From Sphingomonas ginsengisoli An et al. 2013 (lineage in GTDB: Bacteria > Pseudomonadota > Alphaproteobacteria > Sphingomonadales > Sphingomonadaceae), in assembly GCF_009363895.1 (NCBI RefSeq), contig NZ_CP045434.1:1116001-1180000 (forward strand): a stretch of 64,000 bases of DNA. The letters are read 5' to 3'. Every line of letters begins with the position of its first letter. Within the stretch, counting starts at the first letter, position 1. The notes beneath the pieces are model-generated. The model was not told where the DNA came from, did no database searches, and saw nothing but the letters and a program-made list of their open reading frames with translations. Below are positions 1-8,596 of this stretch, one piece after another. The position numbers and the translations under genes are program-made.

Positions 1-1086
1 CAGCCGCCTGAATTCGCCATCTGGCGTCGCGCCCTTCCACATGTTCGCGAAGCGGCACACCACCTGCAAGTTGCCATCACAATAGTGTCCCCCGCTGTCG
101 ATGCGGTCCAGGGATGCAAGCATCGCTAAATCTTCGGCCTCGCCACGCCATTGCAGCGGCAGCGACGTTATTGCGCAGCGTTTCTCCTGCTCCGCAATTA
201 AACGGACGATAATTGCCTCGAGCTCCGATTGAGAGTGGTGGACCCGCTTGATCTTGCGGATGGTCGTCGAGGTCTGACCGGACTGCGCGGCGGCAGCCAT
301 AGCGTTGATCGCCATCTCGACTACCGACTTCTTCTGCGCGCTAGAATAGCGTACGGTGCCCGGTCCGGTGCCCTTAGCGCGCCTTTCCTCGTCCATCCGG
401 ACCAGCATCCAGCAGAAGGAATGTGCGTCGATGTGCCTTGCGTTCGCCAGACCCGGCTTGGTGGCGAGCCGTTCCTGTACAGCTTCCAGGGCTTCGTTGA
501 AGTCGGCGTAGTTCGCCCACGAGCAGCGCCCGCTCGTCCTGAGATCGATGCCGAGCCGCGTAAACGCCTGATCGAAGGTGCGGGGAGCGATGGGAGCGAA
601 CCGATCGATGTCAATCAGGAAGAAGAGATATGCCACCAGTGGGTAGCCATCGCCAGCGAGCTCGCGCAGGCGCTCGAACAGCTCGCCTGGGTGGCTAACG
701 GTGCGGAAGGCTTCCCAAAGCCACCTTTCAAACGCCCGGCGCCGCTGCGAATTAGTCCGGGCCGAGACGAGGGAAGCATGGCTCGCCGAGCCTGGACCGT
801 AGCGTCCTTCCCACGAGACGAGATTATTGCGCGTTTGGTCGGTGCCCTTAATTTCGATCGCGGCTATGGCGCCGTCGAGCATCTTACCGCTGCCAATGTC
901 ACCCTCGGTCCATGATCCAGCGCTGAGTTCTCCGAGCGCTCGCTCTCTTAGCTGCGGCTTGTACCCTTCCCAGCCGTCCGCTGCACCCGACGCGAAGCTG
1001 ATGAACGGGCCATCGTTGAAGTGCCGGTAAGTCGAGTCGCTGAAGGTCTCGAACTCGCGCTCGAAATGCGGAACGTCGAACGCCAA
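1..1086 (-). CDS. HNH-type endonuclease domain protein, 3' end outside the window
   Basis: Reading the minus strand from 1086 gives an open frame of 362 codons that is still open at the window edge. An in-frame TAG lies two codons upstream, so the TTG at 1086 is the first possible start; it follows an AAGGA-like ribosome binding site. The N-terminal part is a soluble domain I do not recognise. Near the end comes a pattern typical of HNH nucleases: a CAITSLPL segment, then SLDRIDSGGHY, then GNLQVVCRFANMWKG. The DRID/H...N layout suggests metal-dependent DNA cleavage. It sits at the left edge of a nuclease-rich region and faces away from the AAA+ gene at 1737. The nuclease assignment is by motif only and the C-terminus is missing. 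Confidence 0.68.
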   Translation of the reverse strand, partial: MAFDVPHFEREFETFSDSTYRHFNDGPFISFASGAADGWEGYKPQLRERALGELSAGSWTEGDIGSGKMLDGAIAAIEIKGTDQTRNNLVSWEGRYGPGSASHASLVSARTNSQRRRAFERWLWEAFRTVSHPGELFERLRELAGDGYPLVAYLFFLIDIDRFAPIAPRTFDQAFTRLGIDLRTSGRCSWANYADFNEALEAVQERLATKPGLANARHIDAHSFCWMLVRMDEERRAKGTGPGTVRYSSAQKKSVVEMAINAMAAAAQSGQTSTTIRKIKRVHHSQSELEAIIVRLIAEQEKRCAITSLPLQWRGEAEDLAMLASLDRIDSGGHYCDGNLQVVCRFANMWKGATPDGEFRRL

Positions 1087-1736
1087 TTCCTAAGTTCCTT
1101 GAAATCAGTCCCTGCTCTCAGGATAACTGTGCTCCGATGATCCAACGTCCGCAAGCGGGGGCCACCAGACGAGAGTTGAACGACCGTTTCTGGGTCTTTT
1201 CGGACGACGAAGCATTCTGAGCTGACCCGCGGTTCCAATCGGTGAAGAAGTGTCTGAAAAGACCCATCTGCCGCCATTCAGGGCAACCTCGCCGTTTCCC
1301 GTAAGCAGCCGTTTGTTCATGCATGTCTTGAAACTGTAAGTGGCCGGTCTCTGCAAAAAGCCGCAGCGAGCGGACACCGTTTCTCCTCTCAGCATTTGAG
1401 GAAAGACACTCGTGCGGAGCGTAGCCCGAAATACCCACGCGTCTGGGTGAAGCGCGAGGCATTTGCGGCCTTCTTAGCGCGAGATCGACGTAGGCGCTTA
1501 GCGAACCAGGCTACGCCTGCTTTCACCTGATGGTACTACCGTACGTAAGAGCATACACGGAAATAACTGGCTGGTGGAGACCGCGCCAAGTGCAGAAATG
1601 CCGCAATTAGCGCGGATCTCGGCTAATCGATGTGTTGGCTACATGCGCGGTGCTAGATCCTGCGCTACATGAGCTAAGCAGATCAGACTGCAGACCGCCA
1701 GTCGGCCGGCGTACATCAGGGAGCAGCTAAGCTTTC
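1087..1736. other. Intergenic region without a convincing gene
   Basis: About 650 bp between the HNH gene and the AAA+ gene. The short minus-strand frames here have skewed, Arg/Ser-rich composition and no recognisable motif, so I do not call them. The divergent arrangement means promoters for both neighbours should lie here; I could not assign convincing -35/-10 boxes. Confidence 0.5.
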
Positions 1737-2975
1737 ATGGGTGAGCACAACGGAGTCGACATCGGTCACATCGTCAAGGTGTTCTTCATCGACGAGGAAA
1801 CCGGCTGGGTCCACGCGAAGACTGCCGAAGGGGTCAATCGCAAGTTCCAACAGTCCGATGGCGTCCTTCCCGAGCATGGTGACGTCCTCTTCCTCTTTGA
1901 TAATCGCTACGAACCTGCTCCCGAAGGCGCCTGGACTGGGCAAAACAATATCGCTGTGGTGCGAAGCATCCAGGAAGATGCGCGGGTGCTGATCGATGGG
2001 TGGATGGGGCTCAGTCTGACCACCAATCCCAATCACGTCGCGATCGAGCCGCATAACACGGTCGAATACAACGAGATCGACGGGATCGTGAGGGTCCTGT
2101 CGAAAACGCCGGTACGACCCCGGGACTTCGGCCTCGAAGCGACAGATATCCTGAAAGATTATCTGGTTGCGCCTTCTGCCAATCCCCTCACGTTCGAAGA
2201 ATTCGGTGGCTACCGGGAGGTGGTCGGCCGCGCCCGCGAGCTGATCGAAACACAGCTGGATCGCCGTGAGCAACTCGCGGCGATCGGCGCGCGACCAGTC
2301 AGAGGTATCTTGTTCACGGGACCGCCGGGGACAGGGAAGACACATCTCGCCAGGATCATCGCGCATGAATCACAAGCCGACTTCTTCCTGATCAGTGGCC
2401 CATCGATCGTCAGCAAGTGGGTCGGCGACACGGAGGACAATCTGCGAAAGATCTTCGAAGCCGCGGCCGCGGCAGAGAACGGGCGCGCCATCATCTTCTT
2501 CGATGAGATTGATAGTATCGCCGAGCGACGCTCGGGAGAGTCACACGAGGCCTCAAAGCGACTGGTCGCACAGCTTCTCACTCTCATGGATGGGTTCGAG
2601 AACAAGGATCGAAGTGTGGTCGTGATTGCAGCGACCAACCGGGTGGAATCGCTCGATCCCGCGCTTACTCGGCCAGGAAGGTTCGATTGGGAGATCCAGT
2701 TCGGCCTGCCCTCCCTCGAAGATCGGCTCGCGATCCTTGCTGTGGGAGCCAAGCAGATCAAGACGACCGGAGATCTGCCGCTCAGGCAGCTTGCGGAACT
2801 CAGCGCCGGTTGGTCATCGGCAGAGCTGGACTCGATCTGGGCCGAAGCGGCCTTGGTAGCCGCTGGCGACGACCGTCATAGCATTGCCGGGGAAGACCTG
2901 GCCCAAGGGTACGAGCGAGTGGCTGCCCGCCCGCGCCGGGAGCAATCAGCCAACGACGACAAGGAAGTGATGTGA
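1737..2975 (+). CDS. AAA+ ATPase, Cdc48/FtsH-like, paired with a DUF6414 protein
   Basis: A 412-residue protein with one AAA+ module. Visible motifs are Walker A GPPGTGKT (about residues 195-202), Walker B FFDEID (254-259), a sensor-1 Asn in IAATNR (301) and the arginine-finger segment TRPGRFD (311-317). The first ~150 residues form a separate N-terminal domain of unknown type that could bind a substrate or partner. There is no membrane segment and no protease domain, so it is probably a remodelling or unfolding ATPase. The stop overlaps the start of the DUF6414 gene by a few bases (GTGA), which implies translational coupling and a shared function. A gggag box lies 13 nt before the ATG. The setting suggests defence; this is inferred from neighbours. 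Confidence 0.9.
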   Translation: MGEHNGVDIGHIVKVFFIDEETGWVHAKTAEGVNRKFQQSDGVLPEHGDVLFLFDNRYEPAPEGAWTGQNNIAVVRSIQEDARVLIDGWMGLSLTTNPNHVAIEPHNTVEYNEIDGIVRVLSKTPVRPRDFGLEATDILKDYLVAPSANPLTFEEFGGYREVVGRARELIETQLDRREQLAAIGARPVRGILFTGPPGTGKTHLARIIAHESQADFFLISGPSIVSKWVGDTEDNLRKIFEAAAAAENGRAIIFFDEIDSIAERRSGESHEASKRLVAQLLTLMDGFENKDRSVVVIAATNRVESLDPALTRPGRFDWEIQFGLPSLEDRLAILAVGAKQIKTTGDLPLRQLAELSAGWSSAELDSIWAEAALVAAGDDRHSIAGEDLAQGYERVAARPRREQSANDDKEVM

Positions 2976-4318
2976 CGATCGCTGAGCGGCTGAAGCGGCT
3001 GGTGGGGCTCGGACAGCGTCCGCTGCCGGTAGAGGAGGAAACCCCACCCAACTTACGCGAATTTATCTACCTCGATGAGGTTAGCCTTCGCAGCTTGCTC
3101 TCCTCGCTGAGGGGCGAAGTAACCGAAAGCACGTCCGAGCAGCAGGGATCGGGCTTTCAGGGCGAGCTGGTGGGCAAGATGGCCATGGGCGCTACCGTCG
3201 TCGGTAAAGCCGAGGTCACGTCCAAGTATCAGACGAGCAACAGCAGCACACTCCAGACTTCGCGCAAGGCCACTGTGCAGTCGTGGTTTCGCGAGCTGCA
3301 TGGGTTCCGCAACGTTCGTCTAGTCGAACCGACCGGCGAGGTGTCGCCGCTCCGGCATCAAGATGAGCTCAGCCAAGTCCGCGACACCAACGTCGCGTTA
3401 CCCGCGGCAAGCTTGAAGCGCGGCGAGATGGTCGAGTTCCGGATCCGTCTGGCGGCTGACTACGTATTTCACCTCGGGACCATCGCCGAGGAGTTCGCCG
3501 GGATCGCCAAAGACTTTCCCCAGATCGTCGCGTCACCACAGGCGAAGGCAATGCTGGGCGACACGTATGTGGTGAGCCGTCTCCTGAGCCGCCTTCTAGC
3601 CGGCTTGATCCCGGTGAGGTGCGAGGCACTCGACTACGTGGTCGTGGAGGTCGCAGGCGAGGAATATGTCGCGCGGCGTGAGCTCGTTAAGGGTCTTGGA
3701 TTGGAAACGAGGACACTCGAGCTAGTGGGCGTGACGGAGCACCTAGCCTACTGGAAGGACATTCGTCGGGTGCTGTTCTCCGGTGCTGAATGCACGATGC
3801 TCGCGCGTGTAGCACGCTCCCGACTGCACGACAGCTGGACGCCCGTGAAGCTTGCTGAGCTGTTCCGGCCGTTCACGCCCGACCTGGTGAGCCAGATAAC
3901 CCGGGCGAGCCGAGATCCCTTCCTGGACGGATCGAAAAAGCCGGCCGACGAAGGGCCGAACCGAATGAAAGTCGCGCTCAAGCATTACGCAAACAGCATC
4001 GTAGCGCATCTCGCCGACGAACAGCCTGCATCGCGCCCCTCTCCCGACTTCCTGATCGATGCCCTTGCTGCCACCGATGGCAGCGCCGGCGAGCAGCGAA
4101 CGGCCTTTGCCGTGGTCCGCGACGCGATCCTGAAGGACCAGGACAAGACCATAGACCCGGACAGCGACCTGGCGCTCAGGAATGAAGCCCGAACCTTCGC
4201 CGGTCTGGCCCTCCTTCCAGGTTCCGACACGGAAGCTCCGGCGCCAGTCGTTTATGCCGGTCCTGAGCAAAAGCTACCCAAGCTCCTCGATGTCGAAGTG
4301 ATTGCGATCTACTGGTGA
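2972..4318 (+). CDS. DUF6414 family protein
   Basis: 448 residues, starting at a GTG that overlaps the stop of the AAA+ gene by 4 nt. After about 28 residues comes the stretch REFIYLDEVSLRSLLSSL, which I associate with the DUF6414 family. It is followed by a Ser/Thr/Gln-rich section and then a mixed alpha/beta domain ending in VEVIAIYW. No catalytic motif or transmembrane helix is evident. The tight coupling to the AAA+ gene suggests the two proteins form a complex or an ATPase-client pair. The family has no function that I know of. Proteins with this N-terminal signature occur near mobile elements, so a defence role is plausible but unproven. Confidence 0.8.
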   Translation: MTIAERLKRLVGLGQRPLPVEEETPPNLREFIYLDEVSLRSLLSSLRGEVTESTSEQQGSGFQGELVGKMAMGATVVGKAEVTSKYQTSNSSTLQTSRKATVQSWFRELHGFRNVRLVEPTGEVSPLRHQDELSQVRDTNVALPAASLKRGEMVEFRIRLAADYVFHLGTIAEEFAGIAKDFPQIVASPQAKAMLGDTYVVSRLLSRLLAGLIPVRCEALDYVVVEVAGEEYVARRELVKGLGLETRTLELVGVTEHLAYWKDIRRVLFSGAECTMLARVARSRLHDSWTPVKLAELFRPFTPDLVSQITRASRDPFLDGSKKPADEGPNRMKVALKHYANSIVAHLADEQPASRPSPDFLIDALAATDGSAGEQRTAFAVVRDAILKDQDKTIDPDSDLALRNEARTFAGLALLPGSDTEAPAPVVYAGPEQKLPKLLDVEVIAIYW

Positions 4319-4429
4319 TAGCTTCTCGGCAGCTCGTACACCAAAGGCCCGAAAGTAGGCCAAGTGTTTTAGTGGAGCTTGCCCGCGCTCTTCCTGCACT
4401 CGGCGACCCGCCAGAGGATCATGGGCTGA

Positions 4430-5215
4430 GTGACTGACATGTCGAACTTCATCAATAAGCTTTCAGCTCAGCTCTCGTCGCCTCCCTGGTCGTGCGCTGG
4501 CGTTGAGGCATTGTCGCGCTTCGGCGCTCGTACCGTGCATGCCTCGCGTCACCTCATGCAGCCGCAAACGCTTGAACGCCTCCCTAAGCGGGACTGGCAA
4601 ACCGATCGGGAGGCGCTTGCAGCCTTTCAAGGCTGGCACGACGAGAGCCACTGCCTAGCTATGCTCGGGCATGATTGGCTCTGGGTTCTTGAATGGCAAG
4701 CGACCGAGGGCCTTGCTTATTACCTCGCGCAGCCGAGCCGGAGCGTGCGCCTGGCCCGCTGCTTGGCCTTCCTGCGATCTCTCGAACCGCCGGCCGGAAC
4801 GCAGTGGCCAGTTACCCTGAACGAGGCGCAAGTTACCGCCGAGAAGCCTGCACGCGGGCGCGGCAGGAAGGTGTCTGCGGGCCGCATAGATCTCCTGGTC
4901 GCAGGAAAGAGTGCTGGGCAGGATTACGGCGCGGTTATCGAAGCCAAGTTCGGCCACGACCTTAGCACCAATCCCCTGCCCGCTTATCACGCGACGGCCG
5001 GTCGCCTCGGCCTCCACACAGGAAACTGCCGCTTCATTGTCCTTGCGGTCGCCATCGATGCGACCATCCAGGCGAGGCTCCGGCGCAATCCCGCCTGGTC
5101 CTTTCAGTCCTGGAGACGCCTCCTCCTCAACCTGGAACGCGAACTGCCCCGCGAGTTCGACGACGATGACTTCAGGCGATTTCGTCGCACCCTGCTCGAT
5201 CGCTCCAGCCGCTAA
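4430..5215 (+). CDS. PD-(D/E)XK nuclease superfamily protein
   Basis: 261 residues, read from a GTG at 4430 (an in-frame ATG at 4439 is the alternative), 111 bp after the DUF6414 gene and on the same strand. The middle carries the PD-(D/E)XK signature: GRIDLLVAG, then AVIEAKFG, giving the D...E-x-K metal-binding set at about residues 152-170. It is followed by a beta strand RFIVLAVAI typical of this fold. The N-terminal half has several Trp-rich helices of unknown role. There is no helicase or methylase partner, so it is not a classical restriction enzyme. Six bases separate it from the next gene, so the two are probably co-transcribed. Confidence 0.75.
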   Translation: MTDMSNFINKLSAQLSSPPWSCAGVEALSRFGARTVHASRHLMQPQTLERLPKRDWQTDREALAAFQGWHDESHCLAMLGHDWLWVLEWQATEGLAYYLAQPSRSVRLARCLAFLRSLEPPAGTQWPVTLNEAQVTAEKPARGRGRKVSAGRIDLLVAGKSAGQDYGAVIEAKFGHDLSTNPLPAYHATAGRLGLHTGNCRFIVLAVAIDATIQARLRRNPAWSFQSWRRLLLNLERELPREFDDDDFRRFRRTLLDRSSR

Positions 5216-5221
5216 GGAACC

Positions 5222-5803
5222 ATGATGATCTACCACTTCAGGGACAGTGTGCGTTCTTACCTCCACGACCGGATGATCGGCGCCGGCGTCGATCTTCTAG
5301 CTGACACTTCGAGCAAGCTCGTGCCCGACCTTCGATGGAATGAGCTCCCTTCCTACTATGAGGCGTGGTTGGCAGCTCAGCGGGTGAAGGGTGACTGGGC
5401 CCTGACCTTGCTCGAGCTATGGGAAGCATGCTGGTCAGACAACGTGCCCGCTGGTTGGAACGCCGTGGACCCCGACGAGCAGGTTCCGCTGAACCGCAAT
5501 CTCAATCCACACCCGAATGTCTGCTGGGAAGAGAACTGGTTCGGTCGCCTCTTTCTCCAGGGAGCCGAGCGGCTGTGGCTCTGCGCCGACATGGAAGACA
5601 ATGTCTTTAGGGTAGGTCTGTGGCTGGAGGACAAGCGGGAGAAGCCGCTACTTACCGGCAATGTTCCCGGCATGACTTACGATCGCGACGCGGGCATCCT
5701 CTGGCAGACGGATCCGCCGCCATATGCCCCGGATGGAAGCTTGGATGTGGGCGAAACAATCGGAGTCTGCCGTGCGGTGCGGAGCTTCCTGGAAGCCAGG
5801 TAG
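5222..5803 (+). CDS. Hypothetical protein next to the PD-(D/E)XK gene
   Basis: 193 residues beginning MMIYHFRDSV, 6 nt downstream of the nuclease gene and very likely in its operon. It is Trp- and acid-rich, has no signal peptide or membrane segment, and I do not recognise a family. The tight spacing suggests it works with the nuclease, as a partner, inhibitor or sensor; this is inference from context alone. The composition (many Trp, balanced charge) looks like a genuine folded protein. Confidence 0.65.
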   Translation: MMIYHFRDSVRSYLHDRMIGAGVDLLADTSSKLVPDLRWNELPSYYEAWLAAQRVKGDWALTLLELWEACWSDNVPAGWNAVDPDEQVPLNRNLNPHPNVCWEENWFGRLFLQGAERLWLCADMEDNVFRVGLWLEDKREKPLLTGNVPGMTYDRDAGILWQTDPPPYAPDGSLDVGETIGVCRAVRSFLEAR

Positions 5804-5850
5804 CAGGCCAACCCGGCAGCTATTCGCTCGCGTCCGGCAAACGCCTGCGC

Positions 5851-6486
5851 TCAGGGCAGCGCATCATATCTCGCGGTTACCTCACGTGCATCATCCACTG
5901 CCAAGTAGTCGGTCATGGCATAGCGCCGGCCGATTCCGTTCAGTGAGGTACCGACAAACATGCCTCTCTCGCCATCCGCTATCCAAAAGCGGTCATGAAA
6001 GACGTCAGTAAGCTTAAGCTCAGGCGGCGCTCCGTTCTGCAGCGCTGAAACGGAGTTCATGAAAGCCGCATTCAGAGCCTGATCATGATCCTGCTTGGTT
6101 GCAATCCGCAGCTTGGCACCGGCCTTAAGTGCTGGCTCAATGAGTGAAATAAGGTCAGTGAGGTAACTCGCGTCAGCCGCTTTCGGAAAGAGGTACGGAT
6201 CTACGATCAGCAGGGACTGCGTCGGGCCGCAACGGTTCAGCTGGTAACAGAGAGTGTCGAGAAGGTCGGCTCTGCTGGTACCATCCGGCAGAACGGCCTC
6301 GGTAAGCGCTTGACGGCGGAGGATCGCAGTCGGCCCCTGCTCACGCAGAAGTTCAGCGGCCTCCAACATGAGCGAAGCGTCAGTCGTCTGGTGTGCGGTG
6401 CGGCCTCTCTCGCGCGCCCACTCGTTTAGCTCAAGAGGATGCGGATGAACGAGGCCGGGTTCGAAGAAATACATGGTTTTACGCAC
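5851..6486 (-). CDS. PLD-like (HxD/HKD-type) protein
   Basis: 211 residues on the minus strand, convergent with the preceding operon. The C-terminal half has a phospholipase-D-like pattern: LLIVDPYLF, later VFHDRFWIADGERGMFVGTSLNGIG, in which HDRFWI and GTSLNG resemble the catalytic His and following Ser/Asn region of PLD-superfamily nucleases. Only one such motif is visible, so an active enzyme would need to dimerise, as single-motif PLD nucleases do. The N-terminal ~100 residues are helical and unassigned. Its neighbour upstream on the same strand (6643-7780) is DUF6615-like, so both may belong to one defence cassette. Confidence 0.62.
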   Translation of the reverse strand: MRKTMYFFEPGLVHPHPLELNEWARERGRTAHQTTDASLMLEAAELLREQGPTAILRRQALTEAVLPDGTSRADLLDTLCYQLNRCGPTQSLLIVDPYLFPKAADASYLTDLISLIEPALKAGAKLRIATKQDHDQALNAAFMNSVSALQNGAPPELKLTDVFHDRFWIADGERGMFVGTSLNGIGRRYAMTDYLAVDDAREVTARYDALP

Positions 6487-6642
6487 TGATGGTCTTTCTT
6501 GCAGGACGGATCGAGCACGAGACTACTGATATGGACTTGATCATCCAAGCTGCTTGGAGGTCTGTTCGATAGCGAACCGGCTAGTGCCCTGCCGGCGGCT
6601 ATCGCTGGCGAGGTGCCTTACCAAGGAGACCGCGCATGTTCG

Positions 6643-6873
6643 TCAGTCTACTTCGAGCACTGGCGATATGACGAAGGTCACCGTAGCACCCGCGAACGGA
6701 CGATCGCAGGCCTTGGGCGGCTTGTCCTTGCTGTAGTTGTGATAGCGCATTCGGACAGCGGCGCCGGGAGCGAAGTTGGTGACTTCGAAGCCGTACGTCC
6801 AATAGAGACGCTTCCATTCCCGAAACCCGCCGTCCCGCTTTCCACCGACTACGGGCACGTTACTGGGGGTCAC
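6643..6873 (-). CDS. Possible small protein overlapping the end of the DUF6615 gene
   Basis: A 76-codon frame from a GTG at 6873 that overlaps the last 14 nt of the DUF6615-like gene in another reading frame. The predicted product is aromatic-rich (REWKRLYWTYGFEVTNF, then YHNYSKDKPP) and ends ATVTFVISPVLEVD, which reads more like real protein than a shadow frame. It could be a coupled small gene, or the original C-terminus of the larger gene displaced by a frameshift. No family is recognised and the ribosome binding site is weak. Confidence 0.4.
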   Translation of the reverse strand: MTPSNVPVVGGKRDGGFREWKRLYWTYGFEVTNFAPGAAVRMRYHNYSKDKPPKACDRPFAGATVTFVISPVLEVD

Positions 6874-7780
6874 GGCCGTCGTTGTCGTTGATAACTGGGC
6901 CGTTATCGTCGGCAGTTCGGCCCGAGAGCAGTGTGATCCTTGGCCGCTGGAGCCGCTCGTTGATCCGCACTGACGGACCATCCGTGAAAAGTTGTTCCTC
7001 CTGCCTTCCACCTGTCAGTCGGGCCGGCTGGAGAAGCTTGCGGAGAACGGTGTCGACGTCCTCAGTTCGTAGCTCATGTTCACCAGCGATGTTCCATTGT
7101 CGGAGGAGCGATTCTGCGACCGCTTCAGGGGGCGGAACACTTGAACGATCCCAATTGCCAGCGGGGCAGAGAATCACATCCAAGCCGAAGAGATGCGGCC
7201 GCAGGTGGCTAAGCCGTTTATGATGCAGAATCTTCTTCGGCTTAGTAGCTGCAGCGCTGACCTTGGCATCCAGTTCGTCAGCGATGTCGAAGGCAAAGGC
7301 GAGATTCACGCCGCTCACCTTTGGGCCTGCTGTTGCGAAATGGGCGTGACCAGCGACGCTATGATGATTGTAGAGCATGTAGAGTGGAATCCACGGGTCT
7401 GGCGCGTTCACGAGAGTCTGATACTGATACTGGGTCGCCCTTTTGGGCTTGTGAAGCAGCTCAGAGAAGTTGCGATGTTCGATCTTCACGGGCTTGCCAG
7501 CCTGCCGCTCTGCCGAGAGGCGCTTCGCCTGGAGCCTCGCGTTTAAGCTCCAGCCAGACCGCAAATTGGCGAATACAAGGTCGACGTCTCCACCGGTCTC
7601 CGTTTCGGGCGGATATTCAATAAGGAGCTCGGGACCGGCGAAGGCCGTCAGCGCGGTGGTGAAGATGTCGGTCATCGTCGTTTCGCCGAAGCGGCCCCGC
7701 TGTAGAAGCCTCTCGCGGTCGAGGAACCGGCCGATAACTAGCGGCAACTTAGCTGCCAGATCGCAGAGGGTTACAGGCAT
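6860..7780 (-). CDS. DUF6615-like protein, possible restriction-endonuclease fold
   Basis: 306 residues starting MPVTLCDLAAKLPL. The pattern LCDLA..LP, then GETTMTD, then GGDVDLVFAN, then LQAKRL resembles DUF6615 proteins, where D and Q-x-K fit a PD-(D/E)XK-like active site with Gln in place of Glu. A later stretch, QYQTLVN...PLYMLYNHH, is also characteristic. No membrane segments. It lies upstream of the PLD-like gene on the same strand. Its last 14 nt overlap a second frame (see the small gene at 6643). Family membership is from memory of the pattern. Confidence 0.65.
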   Translation of the reverse strand: MPVTLCDLAAKLPLVIGRFLDRERLLQRGRFGETTMTDIFTTALTAFAGPELLIEYPPETETGGDVDLVFANLRSGWSLNARLQAKRLSAERQAGKPVKIEHRNFSELLHKPKRATQYQYQTLVNAPDPWIPLYMLYNHHSVAGHAHFATAGPKVSGVNLAFAFDIADELDAKVSAAATKPKKILHHKRLSHLRPHLFGLDVILCPAGNWDRSSVPPPEAVAESLLRQWNIAGEHELRTEDVDTVLRKLLQPARLTGGRQEEQLFTDGPSVRINERLQRPRITLLSGRTADDNGPVINDNDGRDPQ

Positions 7781-8212
7781 TCACTCTTACTCCGAACAAC
7801 TCGCTGGAGTGGGTAGCTCGCACTGTCTTCAACCCATGCTCCGGACGCAAGAACAACGCGGCCTTAAAGCTTGAAATAGGCGATCGTGACTAGCTGGCAT
7901 TGCTGGGGATGTGTGCAGCTGATTAAGATACTTTCATGACCCCACGCAATGCCGCCGAATTGCTCGACTTGCTTCAGCTAGGTTGTGACAGCCTCACGAT
8001 TTCCTAAGCGCCTTTGTCGTCGAAACTCGGGTCCAGGTAGCCTAACGAAGTCCGCTCAAGGGCGACGGGAGAAGTAAACTTAAGCGTGTAGAACCGGCCT
8101 AATGCCGATTTGCACTCCGCACCAACGAGTCTGCTTTTCGCCCTCTCTGCCCAAATGCGGACCGTCTGCTAACCACCACAGCTGGTCCTTGCTTGTGCGT
8201 GGAGGCAGGATA
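7781..8212. other. Intergenic region
   Basis: About 430 bp upstream of the DUF6615-like gene. I see no gene with credible composition here, and no tRNA or clear repeat. It should contain the promoter of the leftward DUF6615 gene. Confidence 0.4.
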
Positions 8213-8473
8213 TTGTTCGCTATGGCTAATCTTCGTTTCAGGTTGAGGGAAGTCGAGGACCGGCCTGTAATTCTGCTCGACTGCAACGCTGCGCTTCTCT
8301 TCAAAAGAGGGACCTGGACCGTTGCGAAAGTTGAGCTTGCCCGGAAGGCACTTCTCGATGGTTACGACCACTCGTGGTTAGAATTTCAAGAAGCCTTCCC
8401 GCTTGCTGCAAGCACACCAGTTCCAATTAAGGTCCTGCAGCAAGCTATAGAGGAATCATCTAAGCCGACTTAA
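8213..8473 (+). CDS. Small hypothetical protein
   Basis: About 86 codons from a TTG at 8213, or an ATG at 8222, preceded by a GGAGG box at 8201. The product contains RPVILLDCNAALLFKRG and then KALLDGYDHSWLEFQEAF, which looks like a compact folded protein. The longer upstream frame to 8102 has low-quality composition, so I prefer the later start. No family recognised. It converges with the large helicase gene. It might be spurious, because the opposite strand also stays open over part of this stretch. Confidence 0.42.
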   Translation: MFAMANLRFRLREVEDRPVILLDCNAALLFKRGTWTVAKVELARKALLDGYDHSWLEFQEAFPLAASTPVPIKVLQQAIEESSKPT

Positions 8474-8596
8474 GTTTACCTGCGTTGTCCTCTCCGCCGC
8501 TGCGATCCTGAAGGAAGGACTGATCCTCAAGCATCCGTCTGGCTGTCTGTGTGACCAATCGAAATCTGAACCAGGTGAGATCAAATGCGGCTCCGC

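Noticed and set aside
229..915. A 228-codon plus-strand frame
   Set aside because: It is the antisense of the HNH gene; its composition is skewed and it has no motif.
948..1462. Overlapping minus-strand frames upstream of the HNH gene
   Set aside because: Low-complexity Arg/Ser-rich products, three overlapping frames, no ribosome binding sites.
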